Assembly: GCA_964395095.1 (NCBI GenBank)
Contig: CAYMZZ010000014.1
Coordinates: 58,188 to 122,187, forward strand
DNA length: 64,000 nt
Origin: CAYMZZ01 sp964395095
GTDB taxonomy: Bacteria > Bacteroidota > Bacteroidia > Chitinophagales > Chitinophagaceae
Direction: 5' to 3'
The stretch's first letter is position 1. Each line of letters starts with the position of its first letter. Positions 8,658 to 17,258 of this stretch are shown here, piece by piece. Position numbers and translations under genes: made by a program. A model generated the notes under the pieces. The model was not told the origin of the DNA, searched no databases, and worked only from the letters and a program-made list of their open reading frames with translations.

Positions 8658-11237
8658 ATGAACAGAATTCTTAAGCATTGCCTGGTCCTTCCCGGTTTAA
8701 TGTTGCTGTGTTCAGCACTATTTGCTCAGAAGGATACGATAAAGCAGAAAGGGAAATACGAATCACTATTTACAGGAAAAAAGGTTGAAACTAAGAGAGG
8801 TATCATTACCCTGCATAAGATGAGCGGTAAGGTATATTTTGAGTTTCCTGTAAATTTATTGGAAAGACATTTTTTACTGGGATCGGTTGCCGAACAAACC
8901 AGCCATACGGAAGAAGTGGCTGCCGGAGAGCAGGCAAAAGACCCGCTGGCGGTGCATTTTACGCTCACCGATACTACTGTTTTTTTACGCAGGTCGGATT
9001 TTTCAGTCCGAAGCCTTGATGCTAATATACAGGAGGCTCTCCGAAAGAATTATGCCAGCCCTGTAATAGGTGCTTATCCTGTATTGGCTTACAGCCCGGA
9101 TAGTTCAGCCCTGGTATTTGATATCAGCAGTTTATTTTTAAGCGGAAGCTCTAATATGGATCCGTTTATGCCGGTGGGCGGCCTGTCGGGGCGCACCACT
9201 ACGTTTAAAACGGAAGGAACCGTTTTACACGAAATAATGTCCTTTGAAGACAACATCTCTGTATCGGCATACCTGACTTACCTGGTGAACAAAACCTTTT
9301 TCGGTTTTTCTGTAGCAGAAAATATGCCGGTGACAGTACTGACAAAAAGGTCGATGCTGTTATTACCCGAAAAGCCCGTTGCTCCGAGGTATAATGATCC
9401 GAGGATCGGCGTTTTTCCCACCAGGTTTGTGCAATATGATCCCAAACAGGATGCGGTAAAGCAGATCTATTTTGCCAATCGCTGGAGACTGGAGCTGCCT
9501 GATCAGGCAGCTACTGCGAAAGCTGCTTTGGTGCAGCCACAAAAACCGATTGTATTTTACCTGGATAATAAATTTCCATCCAGTTGGCTGGAGCCGATAC
9601 GAAAAGGCGTACTGGATTGGAATATGGCATTCGAAAAGATAGGCTTTAAAAATGCTATAGAGGTGCGGATGTATCCTGAGAATGACAGCAGTTTTGATCC
9701 GAATAATATCCGTTTCAATTGTATCAAGTACGCACCCAATCTCACACAAAATGCAATGGGGCCCAGTTGGGTTGATCCGCGTTCAGGCGAAATACTATAC
9801 GCTTCTGTATATATATACCACGGGCTGGTGGATATTTTAAGCGACTGGATGGCCGTTCAAATGGGAGCTGTTAACCCGGAAGTGCTACAAAAAAAGATAC
9901 CGGAAGAGTTGCTGGCAGAAGCGCTACGTTATGTGGCCGCTCATGAAATTGGCCATACCCTGGGATTGATGCACAATATGGCGGCCAGTTCCGCTTACCC
10001 GGTTGACTCATTACGTTCTCCGGCTTTTACGCAGCAATATGGTACTACGCCATCCATCATGGACTATGCGCGGTTTAATTTTATTGCTCAGCCGGGCGAC
10101 CTGGAAAAAGGTGTAAAGATGACACCCCCGCTTTTAGGTGTGTATGATTATTACGCGATTGATTGGTTATATGCGCCGATATTAAGTGCAGGTACCCCCG
10201 AGGAGGAAGTGGCCATATTGGATAAAAAGATTACCAGCCGTATGCCCGATCCGCTTTACCGGTATGGAAAGCAGCAACTCTACGGCAATTTAGATCCGAG
10301 TGCACTCACAGAAGATCTTGGCGATGATCAGGTAAAAGCTACCAGATATGCCATGAATAACCTGCGGCATATCATGATGAATGCCGATAAATGGAAAAAA
10401 GAAGGAGACGAAAATTTTGACTTTAGAAATAACCTGGCGTTTTACGTAGTTAATATACAATATTACTGGTCCTGGATGCGTGTCGTGCACAACCTCGGCG
10501 GCTATTACCAGTATGAAAAATATGAAGGCGACCCTTACCCGGCATATCGTCCCGTGCCCAAAGCCTTGCAAAAAGAATCCTTGCAGTTTCTGTTGCAATC
10601 ACTGGATAGCCTGGAATGGATGTCATCGCCGGGGGTACAACGTAATATCAGTAATTTTCATGGCCAGGCAGATTCTTATATAAGGAGAACGCTATTCCCC
10701 TACCTGGTACGTTTGGTAGCCTCACAGATATCGTTAGGTGAAGCCAAAAATGAAAAAGATGGTTATATAAGAGCAGAAGCGATTGCCGATATTTTTCAAT
10801 ATGTATGGAACAACGCAAAAAGCAGGATGAACCGCAAGTCTATTCAGGAAATGCAGGCTTCACTGGTAGATATTTTAATTACAGGTTCAGAGTTGAAAAA
10901 AGGCCCCGTTGCCAATGCCCGGGCTTTTACCGATCTGGAATACTATGAGCAACAGTTGCTGCTGTTAGATCATATGGCCATTAAACATAGCCCCCAGCAT
11001 GAAAAGCTTCAGTGCAGCCCTGCATTATGGTCGGTGATGGGAACCTCAGCAGGAGAGGTGAGTGGGTTTGAGTTCCTTCCCAACATTAAAGCTGATGCAG
11101 GTAATATCAGTCATATCTATTACCAGTGGCTGCTGGAATGCAAAAGGCGCATCCAGCAGTTGATTCCACAAAGCAATGGCGACACGAGCTTACACCTGGA
11201 ATTCATGCTATTGAAAATAAATAAAGCTATAGAGTAA
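8658..11237 (+). CDS. Secreted zinc-dependent metalloprotease (DUF5117/DUF5118 type), second of the tandem pair
   Basis: This 859-residue protein is clearly a paralogue of the preceding one: shared segments include NAMGPSWVDPRSG, SSAYPVDSLRSPAFTQQYGT versus SSAIPVDSLRSPSFTQQYGT, and ARFNFIAQPGDLEKGV. It has its own signal peptide (LLCSALFAQKD) but lacks the long basic linker. The zinc site is HEIGHTLGLMH at about residues 429-439, followed by SIMDYARFNF. All catalytic residues are intact in both copies, so the duplication has been kept under selection, perhaps for different substrates. It is the last gene of the operon; the nearest downstream hairpin is at 11648-11683. Confidence 0.9.
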   Translation: MNRILKHCLVLPGLMLLCSALFAQKDTIKQKGKYESLFTGKKVETKRGIITLHKMSGKVYFEFPVNLLERHFLLGSVAEQTSHTEEVAAGEQAKDPLAVHFTLTDTTVFLRRSDFSVRSLDANIQEALRKNYASPVIGAYPVLAYSPDSSALVFDISSLFLSGSSNMDPFMPVGGLSGRTTTFKTEGTVLHEIMSFEDNISVSAYLTYLVNKTFFGFSVAENMPVTVLTKRSMLLLPEKPVAPRYNDPRIGVFPTRFVQYDPKQDAVKQIYFANRWRLELPDQAATAKAALVQPQKPIVFYLDNKFPSSWLEPIRKGVLDWNMAFEKIGFKNAIEVRMYPENDSSFDPNNIRFNCIKYAPNLTQNAMGPSWVDPRSGEILYASVYIYHGLVDILSDWMAVQMGAVNPEVLQKKIPEELLAEALRYVAAHEIGHTLGLMHNMAASSAYPVDSLRSPAFTQQYGTTPSIMDYARFNFIAQPGDLEKGVKMTPPLLGVYDYYAIDWLYAPILSAGTPEEEVAILDKKITSRMPDPLYRYGKQQLYGNLDPSALTEDLGDDQVKATRYAMNNLRHIMMNADKWKKEGDENFDFRNNLAFYVVNIQYYWSWMRVVHNLGGYYQYEKYEGDPYPAYRPVPKALQKESLQFLLQSLDSLEWMSSPGVQRNISNFHGQADSYIRRTLFPYLVRLVASQISLGEAKNEKDGYIRAEAIADIFQYVWNNAKSRMNRKSIQEMQASLVDILITGSELKKGPVANARAFTDLEYYEQQLLLLDHMAIKHSPQHEKLQCSPALWSVMGTSAGEVSGFEFLPNIKADAGNISHIYYQWLLECKRRIQQLIPQSNGDTSLHLEFMLLKINKAIE

Positions 11238-11842
11238 AGGGCAATCGTTTTGTTTATGTTCCCTGAACTCCGGATCTAATCCGAACAAAATTGTAATAGC
11301 ATATTCCTTCGTCCTTTTTGCCAGGGCTGGGGGGCAGCATTGGAAGCGCTGGAGCATGCGGCTTATTTGCGCGTGCGGTGAAGTTTTTGATGATTTGCAG
11401 TCCAAAAGGTGACTTAAGCAGATAGCTCCGGGCATCTTTCCATATTTGTTTCTGCCCCTAATTATTTGATTAATAGTTTTTTAAGAAGGCTGAGGTTTTT
11501 TATAAAAAAAGATTAATATAGCCCAAAGTGGCTAATAAAGAGTAGTTTACAAGAACCGGAAATGCTATCCGTAACGATTTAGTAATGGTGCTAACTGCAC
11601 TCGCTTTCATCTGATTACCTTGTAAATCATTACTGCAAATTTAATAAAAAAAGGGTTAAGTCGTAGCGTACTTAACCCTTTTTCTGCTATTTTCAATATC
11701 CTTCATAAAGCGTAATTGAAAATAAATCTTTCCCAATATGGGGTCACTATGTGGGATTGGTTTCAATATTATTTCCAAGTTTTGGATTATCAACAAAGAT
11801 GTAATCCGGAACAAATAGTGCTAATCATTAAACATCTAAGCT
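11238..11842. other. 605-base stretch without a supported gene; probable host-ICE junction
   Basis: No convincing protein gene is present. Short open frames exist on both strands, but none has recognisable domains. The region separates the host-type metalloprotease operon from the first ICE regulator and contains one strong perfect hairpin at 11648-11683. Near it, bases 11635-11644 read GCAAATTTAA, whose complement matches the CTnDOT-type core GTAnnTTTGC at 9 of 10 positions. Such a short match can be chance. The left end of the element is expected somewhere here, by inference from gene content. Confidence 0.5.
11648..11683. terminator. Perfect 14-bp inverted repeat, terminator-like
   Basis: Arms AAAAAGGGTTAAGT and ACTTAACCCTTTTT are fully complementary around an 8-base loop. 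The A-tract before and T-tract after make it a possible intrinsic terminator in either direction. It lies 410 bases after the metalloprotease stop and 160 bases before the RteC gene, so it insulates the two. Confidence 0.7.
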
Positions 11843-12688
11843 ATGGAAATCGTGTTGAACAAAGTATTAGCGGAAATTCAGCATCAGGAAGACAAGCTAT
11901 CTTCTAAAATGATGCAAACTGCGGATGAGGCTTACCAAATGACCTTATTCCTAAAGGAAATGCTGTTTACCATAAAGATGAAAGTCTTGCAAACCGGATT
12001 TAAGAATGAACAGCAGGAAATCAATTTTTTCAAGAACATCAAACCGCAGATTTTAGGAAAACTCATTTATTACAATAAAGTATTCCGTATTGAAACTACC
12101 TGTCCTGTAAGTACCGGAAGAATACACCAAAGCTATTTTGAAAACCAACTAAAAATTCTCAAATCCGAGTATAAGGAAAGTATTTCCTGTGAGGACTTTT
12201 ACAGGTACTATCGTGCAGGCAGAACAGACCGTGACCATAATTATTTCAGGCTCGGAAAAATTAATTACCACGACGGTTTAAAGAGTGCTGTATTTGAAAT
12301 TGACCTTAGTTTTTCTACTTATTATGATAACAAAGTTGCCCATATTATAGCCAATGAATTACTTTATACCTTTTTACTTACCAAAATAAACCCCGAAAAA
12401 AATCCCGATACCATTTTAATAAACGGGGATGGAAACAAAGACATTTCGTGGACTAACTCGCAGAATGCACTGATAGAATTGATTTACGCCTTGTATGCTT
12501 CCAAATCTATTGCACACGGTAAAATAGGCATCAGGAAATTGGCATTGATTTTTCAAATCTTATTCCGAACGCCCTTGAACGATATACATCATTCTTTCCA
12601 CCGGATGAAAACAAGGGCAGGCTCCCGGACGGTGTTTTTAGACCAGCTCAAAATTTCCCTCGAAGAGTATATGGATAAAGACCTTTAG
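11843..12688 (+). CDS. rteC: RteC-family ICE regulator (first copy)
   Basis: A 281-residue protein with the RteC-type pattern: a helical N-terminus, then INFFKNIKPQILGKLIYYN at about residues 60-78, the DFYRYYRAGRTDRDHNYFRLGK block in the middle, and the C-terminal NALIELIYALYASKSIAHGK helical segment. RteC in CTnDOT activates transcription of the excision genes. This gene lies just upstream of two excisionase-like HTH genes, the expected target position. A second, diverged homologue is encoded at 24871-25692. The ATG at 11843 is preceded by a 160-base leader from the hairpin. RteA/RteB two-component partners are not visible in the window. Confidence 0.85.
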   Translation: MEIVLNKVLAEIQHQEDKLSSKMMQTADEAYQMTLFLKEMLFTIKMKVLQTGFKNEQQEINFFKNIKPQILGKLIYYNKVFRIETTCPVSTGRIHQSYFENQLKILKSEYKESISCEDFYRYYRAGRTDRDHNYFRLGKINYHDGLKSAVFEIDLSFSTYYDNKVAHIIANELLYTFLLTKINPEKNPDTILINGDGNKDISWTNSQNALIELIYALYASKSIAHGKIGIRKLALIFQILFRTPLNDIHHSFHRMKTRAGSRTVFLDQLKISLEEYMDKDL

Positions 12689-12883
12689 CAACATCAGTAC
12701 AGGGATTGAAAGCAGTACACAAAATGTACTGCTTTTTCTTTGCCCATATCTGCCAATTGGTAAATGTTGGCAAAAGGCTACTCCAAAATATTCTAAACAC
12801 ACTAAAACCCTTATTAAACAAGGGTTTCTCTCCATTGCAAAAATTTTAAAAAAAGTGCCAAACCAATGGGCAAGCATTGGCAG

Positions 12884-12897
12884 ACAAACACTGCCAC
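12884..12897 (+). repeat. Dispersed GCCAAACACTGCC-type repeat, copy 1
   Basis: Bases read ACAAACACTGCCAC, preceded at 12855 by GTGCCAAACC. The copy lies 40 bases upstream of the first HTH gene. It belongs to a family of eight sites spread through the ICE (see findings). Confidence 0.6.
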
Positions 12898-12937
12898 ACT
12901 TCTGAATTTTGTCCTGTGAACATTAAACAACAGTGCT

Positions 12938-13291
12938 ATGAACATTATAACAGTTGACGAAGAAGTGTGGAAGCACCTCAACGAACGGTTGAAAGCAATA
13001 AGCGATTATATCCTCAAACTGGAAGATACAAGCTACGATAGTCTGTGGCTCAACAATCACGAAGTCTGCCAGTATCTCCACATCAGCGAAAAAACAATGT
13101 GGCGTATGCGCACCAACGGGCAGATAGCTTTTTCAAAAATGTACGGGCAGTATTACTATACGATTGGTGCGATAAAGGAAATGCTCAACGCTAACGCAGT
13201 GCAGACCACCGATGAATATGTAGAGCAGCTTATGGTAAAAGGCAAAAGCTATATCGAGAAAGGCAGAAAGCTGAAATCTGGTAATCATTAA
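12938..13291 (+). CDS. Excisionase-like helix-turn-helix protein, first of two
   Basis: The 117-residue product carries a MerR/excisionase-like helix-turn-helix: WLNNHEVCQYLHISEKTMWRMRTNGQ at about residues 37-60 with the following wing IAFSKMYGQYYY. A helical N-terminus (IISDYILKLED-type) may dimerise. Small HTH proteins in this position of CTnDOT-like ICEs (Xis2c/Xis2d-like) help excise the element. It is followed 12 bases later by a second protein with the same architecture, so the two form one unit. Which of the two directly contacts attachment sites cannot be told. Confidence 0.82.
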   Translation: MNIITVDEEVWKHLNERLKAISDYILKLEDTSYDSLWLNNHEVCQYLHISEKTMWRMRTNGQIAFSKMYGQYYYTIGAIKEMLNANAVQTTDEYVEQLMVKGKSYIEKGRKLKSGNH

Positions 13292-13303
13292 AAGCGTACC
13301 CGT

Positions 13304-13612
13304 ATGAATATCGACAAAATGGAATTTGTGGCGTGGATGGAACGCATAATGGATAGGCTTGACATTCTCGGCAACCACATAGACGATTTACAAAAGAAGC
13401 GCAACAGCATAGACGGCGAGGAGTTACTGGACAATCAGGATTTATTGCAAATGCTGAAAATCAGTAACCGTTCCCTGCAACGGTATCGCTCCATAGGCAG
13501 GCTCCCTTATTATACCATCAGTGGAAAACTGTATTACAAGCTGTCCGATGTACATCAGTTCATCAGGGAAAGTTTTAACCCGCCCTTGCCCAAACTGGAT
13601 GCCAATAAGTGA
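13304..13612 (+). CDS. Excisionase-like helix-turn-helix protein, second of two
   Basis: This 102-residue protein repeats the layout of its upstream neighbour: N-terminal helix (VAWMERIMDRLDILGNHID) and a HTH in LLDNQDLLQMLKISNRSLQR followed by YRSIGRLPYYTISGKLYY. The motif LLDNQD...LKIS...SLQRYR...GRLPY is typical of the excisionase/MerR-like proteins of Bacteroidota ICEs. It most likely works with the upstream HTH protein in excision or in controlling the DUF3945-topB operon that follows. Downstream, a GCCAAACACTGCC-type repeat lies between its stop and the next gene. Confidence 0.82.
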   Translation: MNIDKMEFVAWMERIMDRLDILGNHIDDLQKKRNSIDGEELLDNQDLLQMLKISNRSLQRYRSIGRLPYYTISGKLYYKLSDVHQFIRESFNPPLPKLDANK

Positions 13613-13642
13613 CAAACACTGCCTTTGAGTGCCACATAACGC
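13611..13642 (+). repeat. Dispersed GCCAAACACTGCC-type repeat, copy 2
   Basis: Begins GACAAACACTGCC and ends GCCACATAACGC. It starts at the stop codon of the second HTH gene and precedes the DUF3945 gene. The CCACATAACGC tail is shared with the inverted copy at 43216-43250. Confidence 0.65.
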
Positions 13643-13697
13643 AAATCAGTGAAGGCTTCCTTTACATTCGACCGTAAAATTTTAAAATTTTCAGAAT

Positions 13698-15158
13698 ATG
13701 AGCGAAGAAACAACAAATAAACAGGAAATGCCCGAACAGCTTTCGGACATCTTACTCGTACTGGATAAAGAGAAAATGAAAATCCAGGCAGTAAAGAGTA
13801 TCGACGAAAACGGGAAAATGGAAACCGTGGAACCCACCAAGAAAAACCAAAACCAGTTTATGCGTGTGGATAAAAGCGGCGATTTCTTTTCCAACTTCTT
13901 TTCCAATTTTTTCAGCCAGTTAAAGAACCCTACCAACTTTACTTTCTTCAAAGTGCCTGCCCCGGTTGCTGCCGATAAAGCGCAGGAACTCCAAAAGCAC
14001 GTAGATAAGCCCACTCCACAGGGCGAAAAAGTGCTGAAAGAACACGAAGTAAAAGCAGAACCCCAACCGGATAAAAAACAAGAAAATCAAAATAATATGG
14101 CAACAGCACAAACAACAACGGAAGCAAGCGAATACCGCTACAAGCCGGAGCAGATTGATTGGGACACAATGAAAAACCTCGGATTAAGCAAAGAGTATCT
14201 TGAAAAAAGAAACCTACTCGACCCTTTGTTACGTGGTTACAAAACCAATGAACTTTTACCGATAGGTATTAACCTCGGTGGTTCTATCCTCCGCACGGAT
14301 GCCCGCCTGTCTTTACAGCAAGCCGAAGACGGCAATGTTATCGTGGCAATACACGGCATCAAAAGAGAACCTAACCTGCACTTTGAGTTTTTCGGTCACA
14401 AGTTTACGGATGAAGACAAGAAAAACCTGCTTGAAACGGGCAATATGGGGCGTGTCGTTAATTTGATAAATTCCAAAACAGGCGAACTGATGCCGTCCAT
14501 TATCAGCATTGACAAGCTGACAAATGATGTGATTGCACTGCGCACGGAGTTTATAAAAATCCCCGATGAAATTAAGGGGGTAAAGCTGAATGATGAACAA
14601 AAGCAAACGCTGATGGATGGCAAACCACTCTATTTAGAGGGTATGATTTCCACTAAGGGAACAGAGTTTTCGGCAACTGTACAATTCAATGCGGACAAAC
14701 GATACGTTGAGTTCCTGTTTGACAGAAACAACAGCAATCAGCAAGCGCAAACGAACCAACAGAACACTCAACAAAGCAATCAGCAAAGCCAATCACAGGA
14801 AGCTCCAAGAACTTTCAGGGGCAAAGAACTGGATGATGAGCAGTACAACAAGTTCAAAGCCGGACAAACCATATACGTTGAATTGAAAGATAAAAAAGAC
14901 CAACCGTATAAGGGTTATATCACTTTCGACAAAGATACCGGAAAGACCAATTTTGAGTTCCCCGGTCAGTACAAGGCACGGGTAGAGCCTGCCGAAACCC
15001 ATAAAACGCAGACTGCCGTTAATTCGGAGGGCAAAACCAACGAAGCGACAAAGAACGTCCAAGAGCCTTTGAAGTCCGGGCAGCAAAGACCGAAAAACGA
15101 TAAGCAGCAGGAGCAACAGGACAATAAGCCTGCAAAATCCAAAGGCAGAAAAATGTAA
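13698..15158 (+). CDS. DUF4099/DUF3945 domain ICE protein
   Basis: A 486-residue, highly charged protein. The N-terminal 130 residues are low-complexity with a Phe-rich patch (GDFFSNFFSNFFSQL). Residues about 145-230 (YKPEQIDWDTMKNLGLSKEY, LLRGYKTNELLPIGINLGG) match the DUF4099-like block. Two DUF3945-like units follow, visible as the repeated pattern LNDEQKQTLMDGKPLYLEGM and LDDEQYNKFKAGQTIYVELK, each followed by a beta segment. The tail is Gln/Lys-rich. Proteins of this type sit directly before topoisomerase III in Bacteroidota ICEs; function is unknown, a DNA-processing partner role is inferred. The topB start is 6 bases downstream. Confidence 0.8.
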   Translation: MSEETTNKQEMPEQLSDILLVLDKEKMKIQAVKSIDENGKMETVEPTKKNQNQFMRVDKSGDFFSNFFSNFFSQLKNPTNFTFFKVPAPVAADKAQELQKHVDKPTPQGEKVLKEHEVKAEPQPDKKQENQNNMATAQTTTEASEYRYKPEQIDWDTMKNLGLSKEYLEKRNLLDPLLRGYKTNELLPIGINLGGSILRTDARLSLQQAEDGNVIVAIHGIKREPNLHFEFFGHKFTDEDKKNLLETGNMGRVVNLINSKTGELMPSIISIDKLTNDVIALRTEFIKIPDEIKGVKLNDEQKQTLMDGKPLYLEGMISTKGTEFSATVQFNADKRYVEFLFDRNNSNQQAQTNQQNTQQSNQQSQSQEAPRTFRGKELDDEQYNKFKAGQTIYVELKDKKDQPYKGYITFDKDTGKTNFEFPGQYKARVEPAETHKTQTAVNSEGKTNEATKNVQEPLKSGQQRPKNDKQQEQQDNKPAKSKGRKM

Positions 15159-15164
15159 TACAGT

Positions 15165-17258
15165 ATGAAAACAATCATTGCAGAAAAACCAAGCGTAGCA
15201 AGGGAAATAGCCGGACTTGTGGGAGCATCCGATAAAAAGGATGGCTACCTGACAGGTAACGGCTATTTTGTTACGTGGGCATTCGGTCATTTAATAGGAC
15301 TGGGAATGCCAGAAGATTACGGCATTTCGGGATTTGATAAAGCATCCCTGCCGATATTGCCCAACCCGTTTTTATTGACCGTCCGCAAGGTCAAAAAAGA
15401 CAAAGGGTACACTGCCGATACTGGCGCATTAAAGCAACTGAAAGTCATTGAACAGCTTTTTACGAAGAGCAACAGCATCATCGTTGCTACCGATGCAGGT
15501 CGTGAGGGCGAACTCATTTTCAGGTACATTTATGAATACCTGAAATGCAACAAGCCTTTTGAACGCCTTTGGATAAGTTCACTTACCGAAAAGGCAATAA
15601 AGCAAGGCTTTGACAACCTGAAAGACGGAAAGGAATTTGACGGACTGTATCGGGCAGCGCAAGGCAGAAGCCGTGCCGACTGGCTTGTAGGCATCAATGC
15701 TACGCAGGCATTGAGCATTGCCGCAGGTAACGGTATCTATTCTCTCGGAAGAGTGCAAACGCCCACATTGGCTTTGATATGTAAACGCTACCTCGACAAT
15801 AAGAATTTCACGGTAAAGAAATATTGGCAGATACAACTAACGCATAATAAAGCCCAGGTTGATTTCAAAAGTATTTCCGCAACCAAATGGGACGAAAAGC
15901 AACTTGCCGATGATACCTTTAAAGCTATTCAGCGTGGCGCAACGGCAACCGTTACCTTGGTAGGAACCAAAAGCGTTACAGAACAACCGCCCTTGCTTTT
16001 CGACCTGACAGGCTTACAAAAGGAAGCCAATAAAAGGCTGAAATTATCTGCTGAAGCAACGCTCAATATCGCACAAAGCTTGTACGAAAAGAAGTTTATC
16101 TCGTACCCACGTACCGGAAGCAAATACATCCCTGAAGATATGTGGGGAGAAATCCCCAACCTCGTGCGGGCATTGCAGAACCGTGAGGATTGCAAGCAAG
16201 CCCTTACCAAAATCAAATGGGGAAGGTTCAACAAACGTATCGTGAATGACCTCCGTGTAACGGACCATCACGGTTTGTTGATTACGGACAAAGTGCCATC
16301 TGTACTCAACGCAGACGAAAACAAGATTTACAATATGATTGCGCTTCGGTTGCTCGAAGCCATAACACAAGCCTGTGTCAAAGAAATAACCGATGTGTCA
16401 TTACAGGTATTGCATTACGACTTTACGGCAAAAGGCTGTAAAATTCAGGAAGCGGGTTGGCGTTCCATAAAAGGAAGTTTTACCGACGATGGCGAAGAGC
16501 CTGCCCAGGAACTACCTGAACTGCATAAAGGCGAAGAGCTTGCCATAAAGGAAGCCGCCGTTTTGGAAAAGCAGACCAAACCGCCAGTGCTTTACACCGA
16601 AGCAGGGCTTTTGTCGGCTATGGAAACCGCAGGGAAAGAAATCGAGAATGAGGAAGAGCGCAAAGCCCTCAAAAATATCGGTATCGGTACTCCCGCAACA
16701 AGAGCCGCCATTATCGAAACCTTGTTTACCCGCAATTATATCCAACGGGATAAACGTTCTTTAATCCCAACCGAAAAAGGATTGCAGGTGTACGGGCTTG
16801 TCAAAGACCGGAAGATTGCGGATGTGGCAATGACCGCCGAATGGGAATTGGTATTGCAGAAAATTGAGAACAACGAAGCAGATGCCGGAACGTTCCAAAA
16901 GGAAATGGAAACCTACGCCAAATCCATTACTGATGAATTGCTGCAAACCTCTATTGCAAGCACCAATCAGCCGAAACTGACCTGCCCTAAATGTAAAAGT
17001 CAGCAACTCATTATCCGTGATAAAATTGTGAAATGCCCTGATGAGGCTTGTAACTGGGTACAGTTCCGCACCGTCTGCGGCGTACAAATCAGTATCGAAA
17101 ATGTAACAAACCTTGTGAATAAGGGAAAAACTTCTTTAATCAAAGGAATGACAAGCAAAGCCGGAAAGAAATTCGATGCTTACATCATTCTGAAAGAAAA
17201 CGCTGAAAGTTCCTTTGAGTTTGAGAAAAACAAAAGCAGTAAACACAATGGAAAATAA
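15165..17258 (+). CDS. topB: DNA topoisomerase III (type IA), ICE-encoded
   Basis: A 697-residue type IA topoisomerase. The Toprim domain is N-terminal (MKTIIAEKPSVAREIAG; acidic residues in VATDAGREGELIFRYI, about residues 110-125). The catalytic tyrosine is in FISYPRTGSKYI, about Tyr314. A C-terminal zinc finger follows (TCPKCKS ... KCPDEACNW, about residues 605-630). It relaxes or decatenates single-strand-containing DNA by transient 5'-phosphotyrosine cleavage. In CTnDOT the equivalent gene (exc) is linked to excision. All catalytic residues are present. Its last 11 bases overlap the start of the ORF6N gene. Confidence 0.95.
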   Translation: MKTIIAEKPSVAREIAGLVGASDKKDGYLTGNGYFVTWAFGHLIGLGMPEDYGISGFDKASLPILPNPFLLTVRKVKKDKGYTADTGALKQLKVIEQLFTKSNSIIVATDAGREGELIFRYIYEYLKCNKPFERLWISSLTEKAIKQGFDNLKDGKEFDGLYRAAQGRSRADWLVGINATQALSIAAGNGIYSLGRVQTPTLALICKRYLDNKNFTVKKYWQIQLTHNKAQVDFKSISATKWDEKQLADDTFKAIQRGATATVTLVGTKSVTEQPPLLFDLTGLQKEANKRLKLSAEATLNIAQSLYEKKFISYPRTGSKYIPEDMWGEIPNLVRALQNREDCKQALTKIKWGRFNKRIVNDLRVTDHHGLLITDKVPSVLNADENKIYNMIALRLLEAITQACVKEITDVSLQVLHYDFTAKGCKIQEAGWRSIKGSFTDDGEEPAQELPELHKGEELAIKEAAVLEKQTKPPVLYTEAGLLSAMETAGKEIENEEERKALKNIGIGTPATRAAIIETLFTRNYIQRDKRSLIPTEKGLQVYGLVKDRKIADVAMTAEWELVLQKIENNEADAGTFQKEMETYAKSITDELLQTSIASTNQPKLTCPKCKSQQLIIRDKIVKCPDEACNWVQFRTVCGVQISIENVTNLVNKGKTSLIKGMTSKAGKKFDAYIILKENAESSFEFEKNKSSKHNGK

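Noticed and set aside
11208..11435. 75-codon - strand frame at the end of the second metalloprotease
   Set aside because: It overlaps a real gene at one end, has no recognisable domain and no clear start signals.
11716..11907. 63-codon + strand frame before rteC
   Set aside because: It runs into the rteC gene in another frame and shows no protein-like features.
17215..17247. Longer TTG start for the ORF6N gene
   Set aside because: The ATG at 17248 gives the normal N-terminus MENKPSIVPKEIR and a compact overlap with topB.
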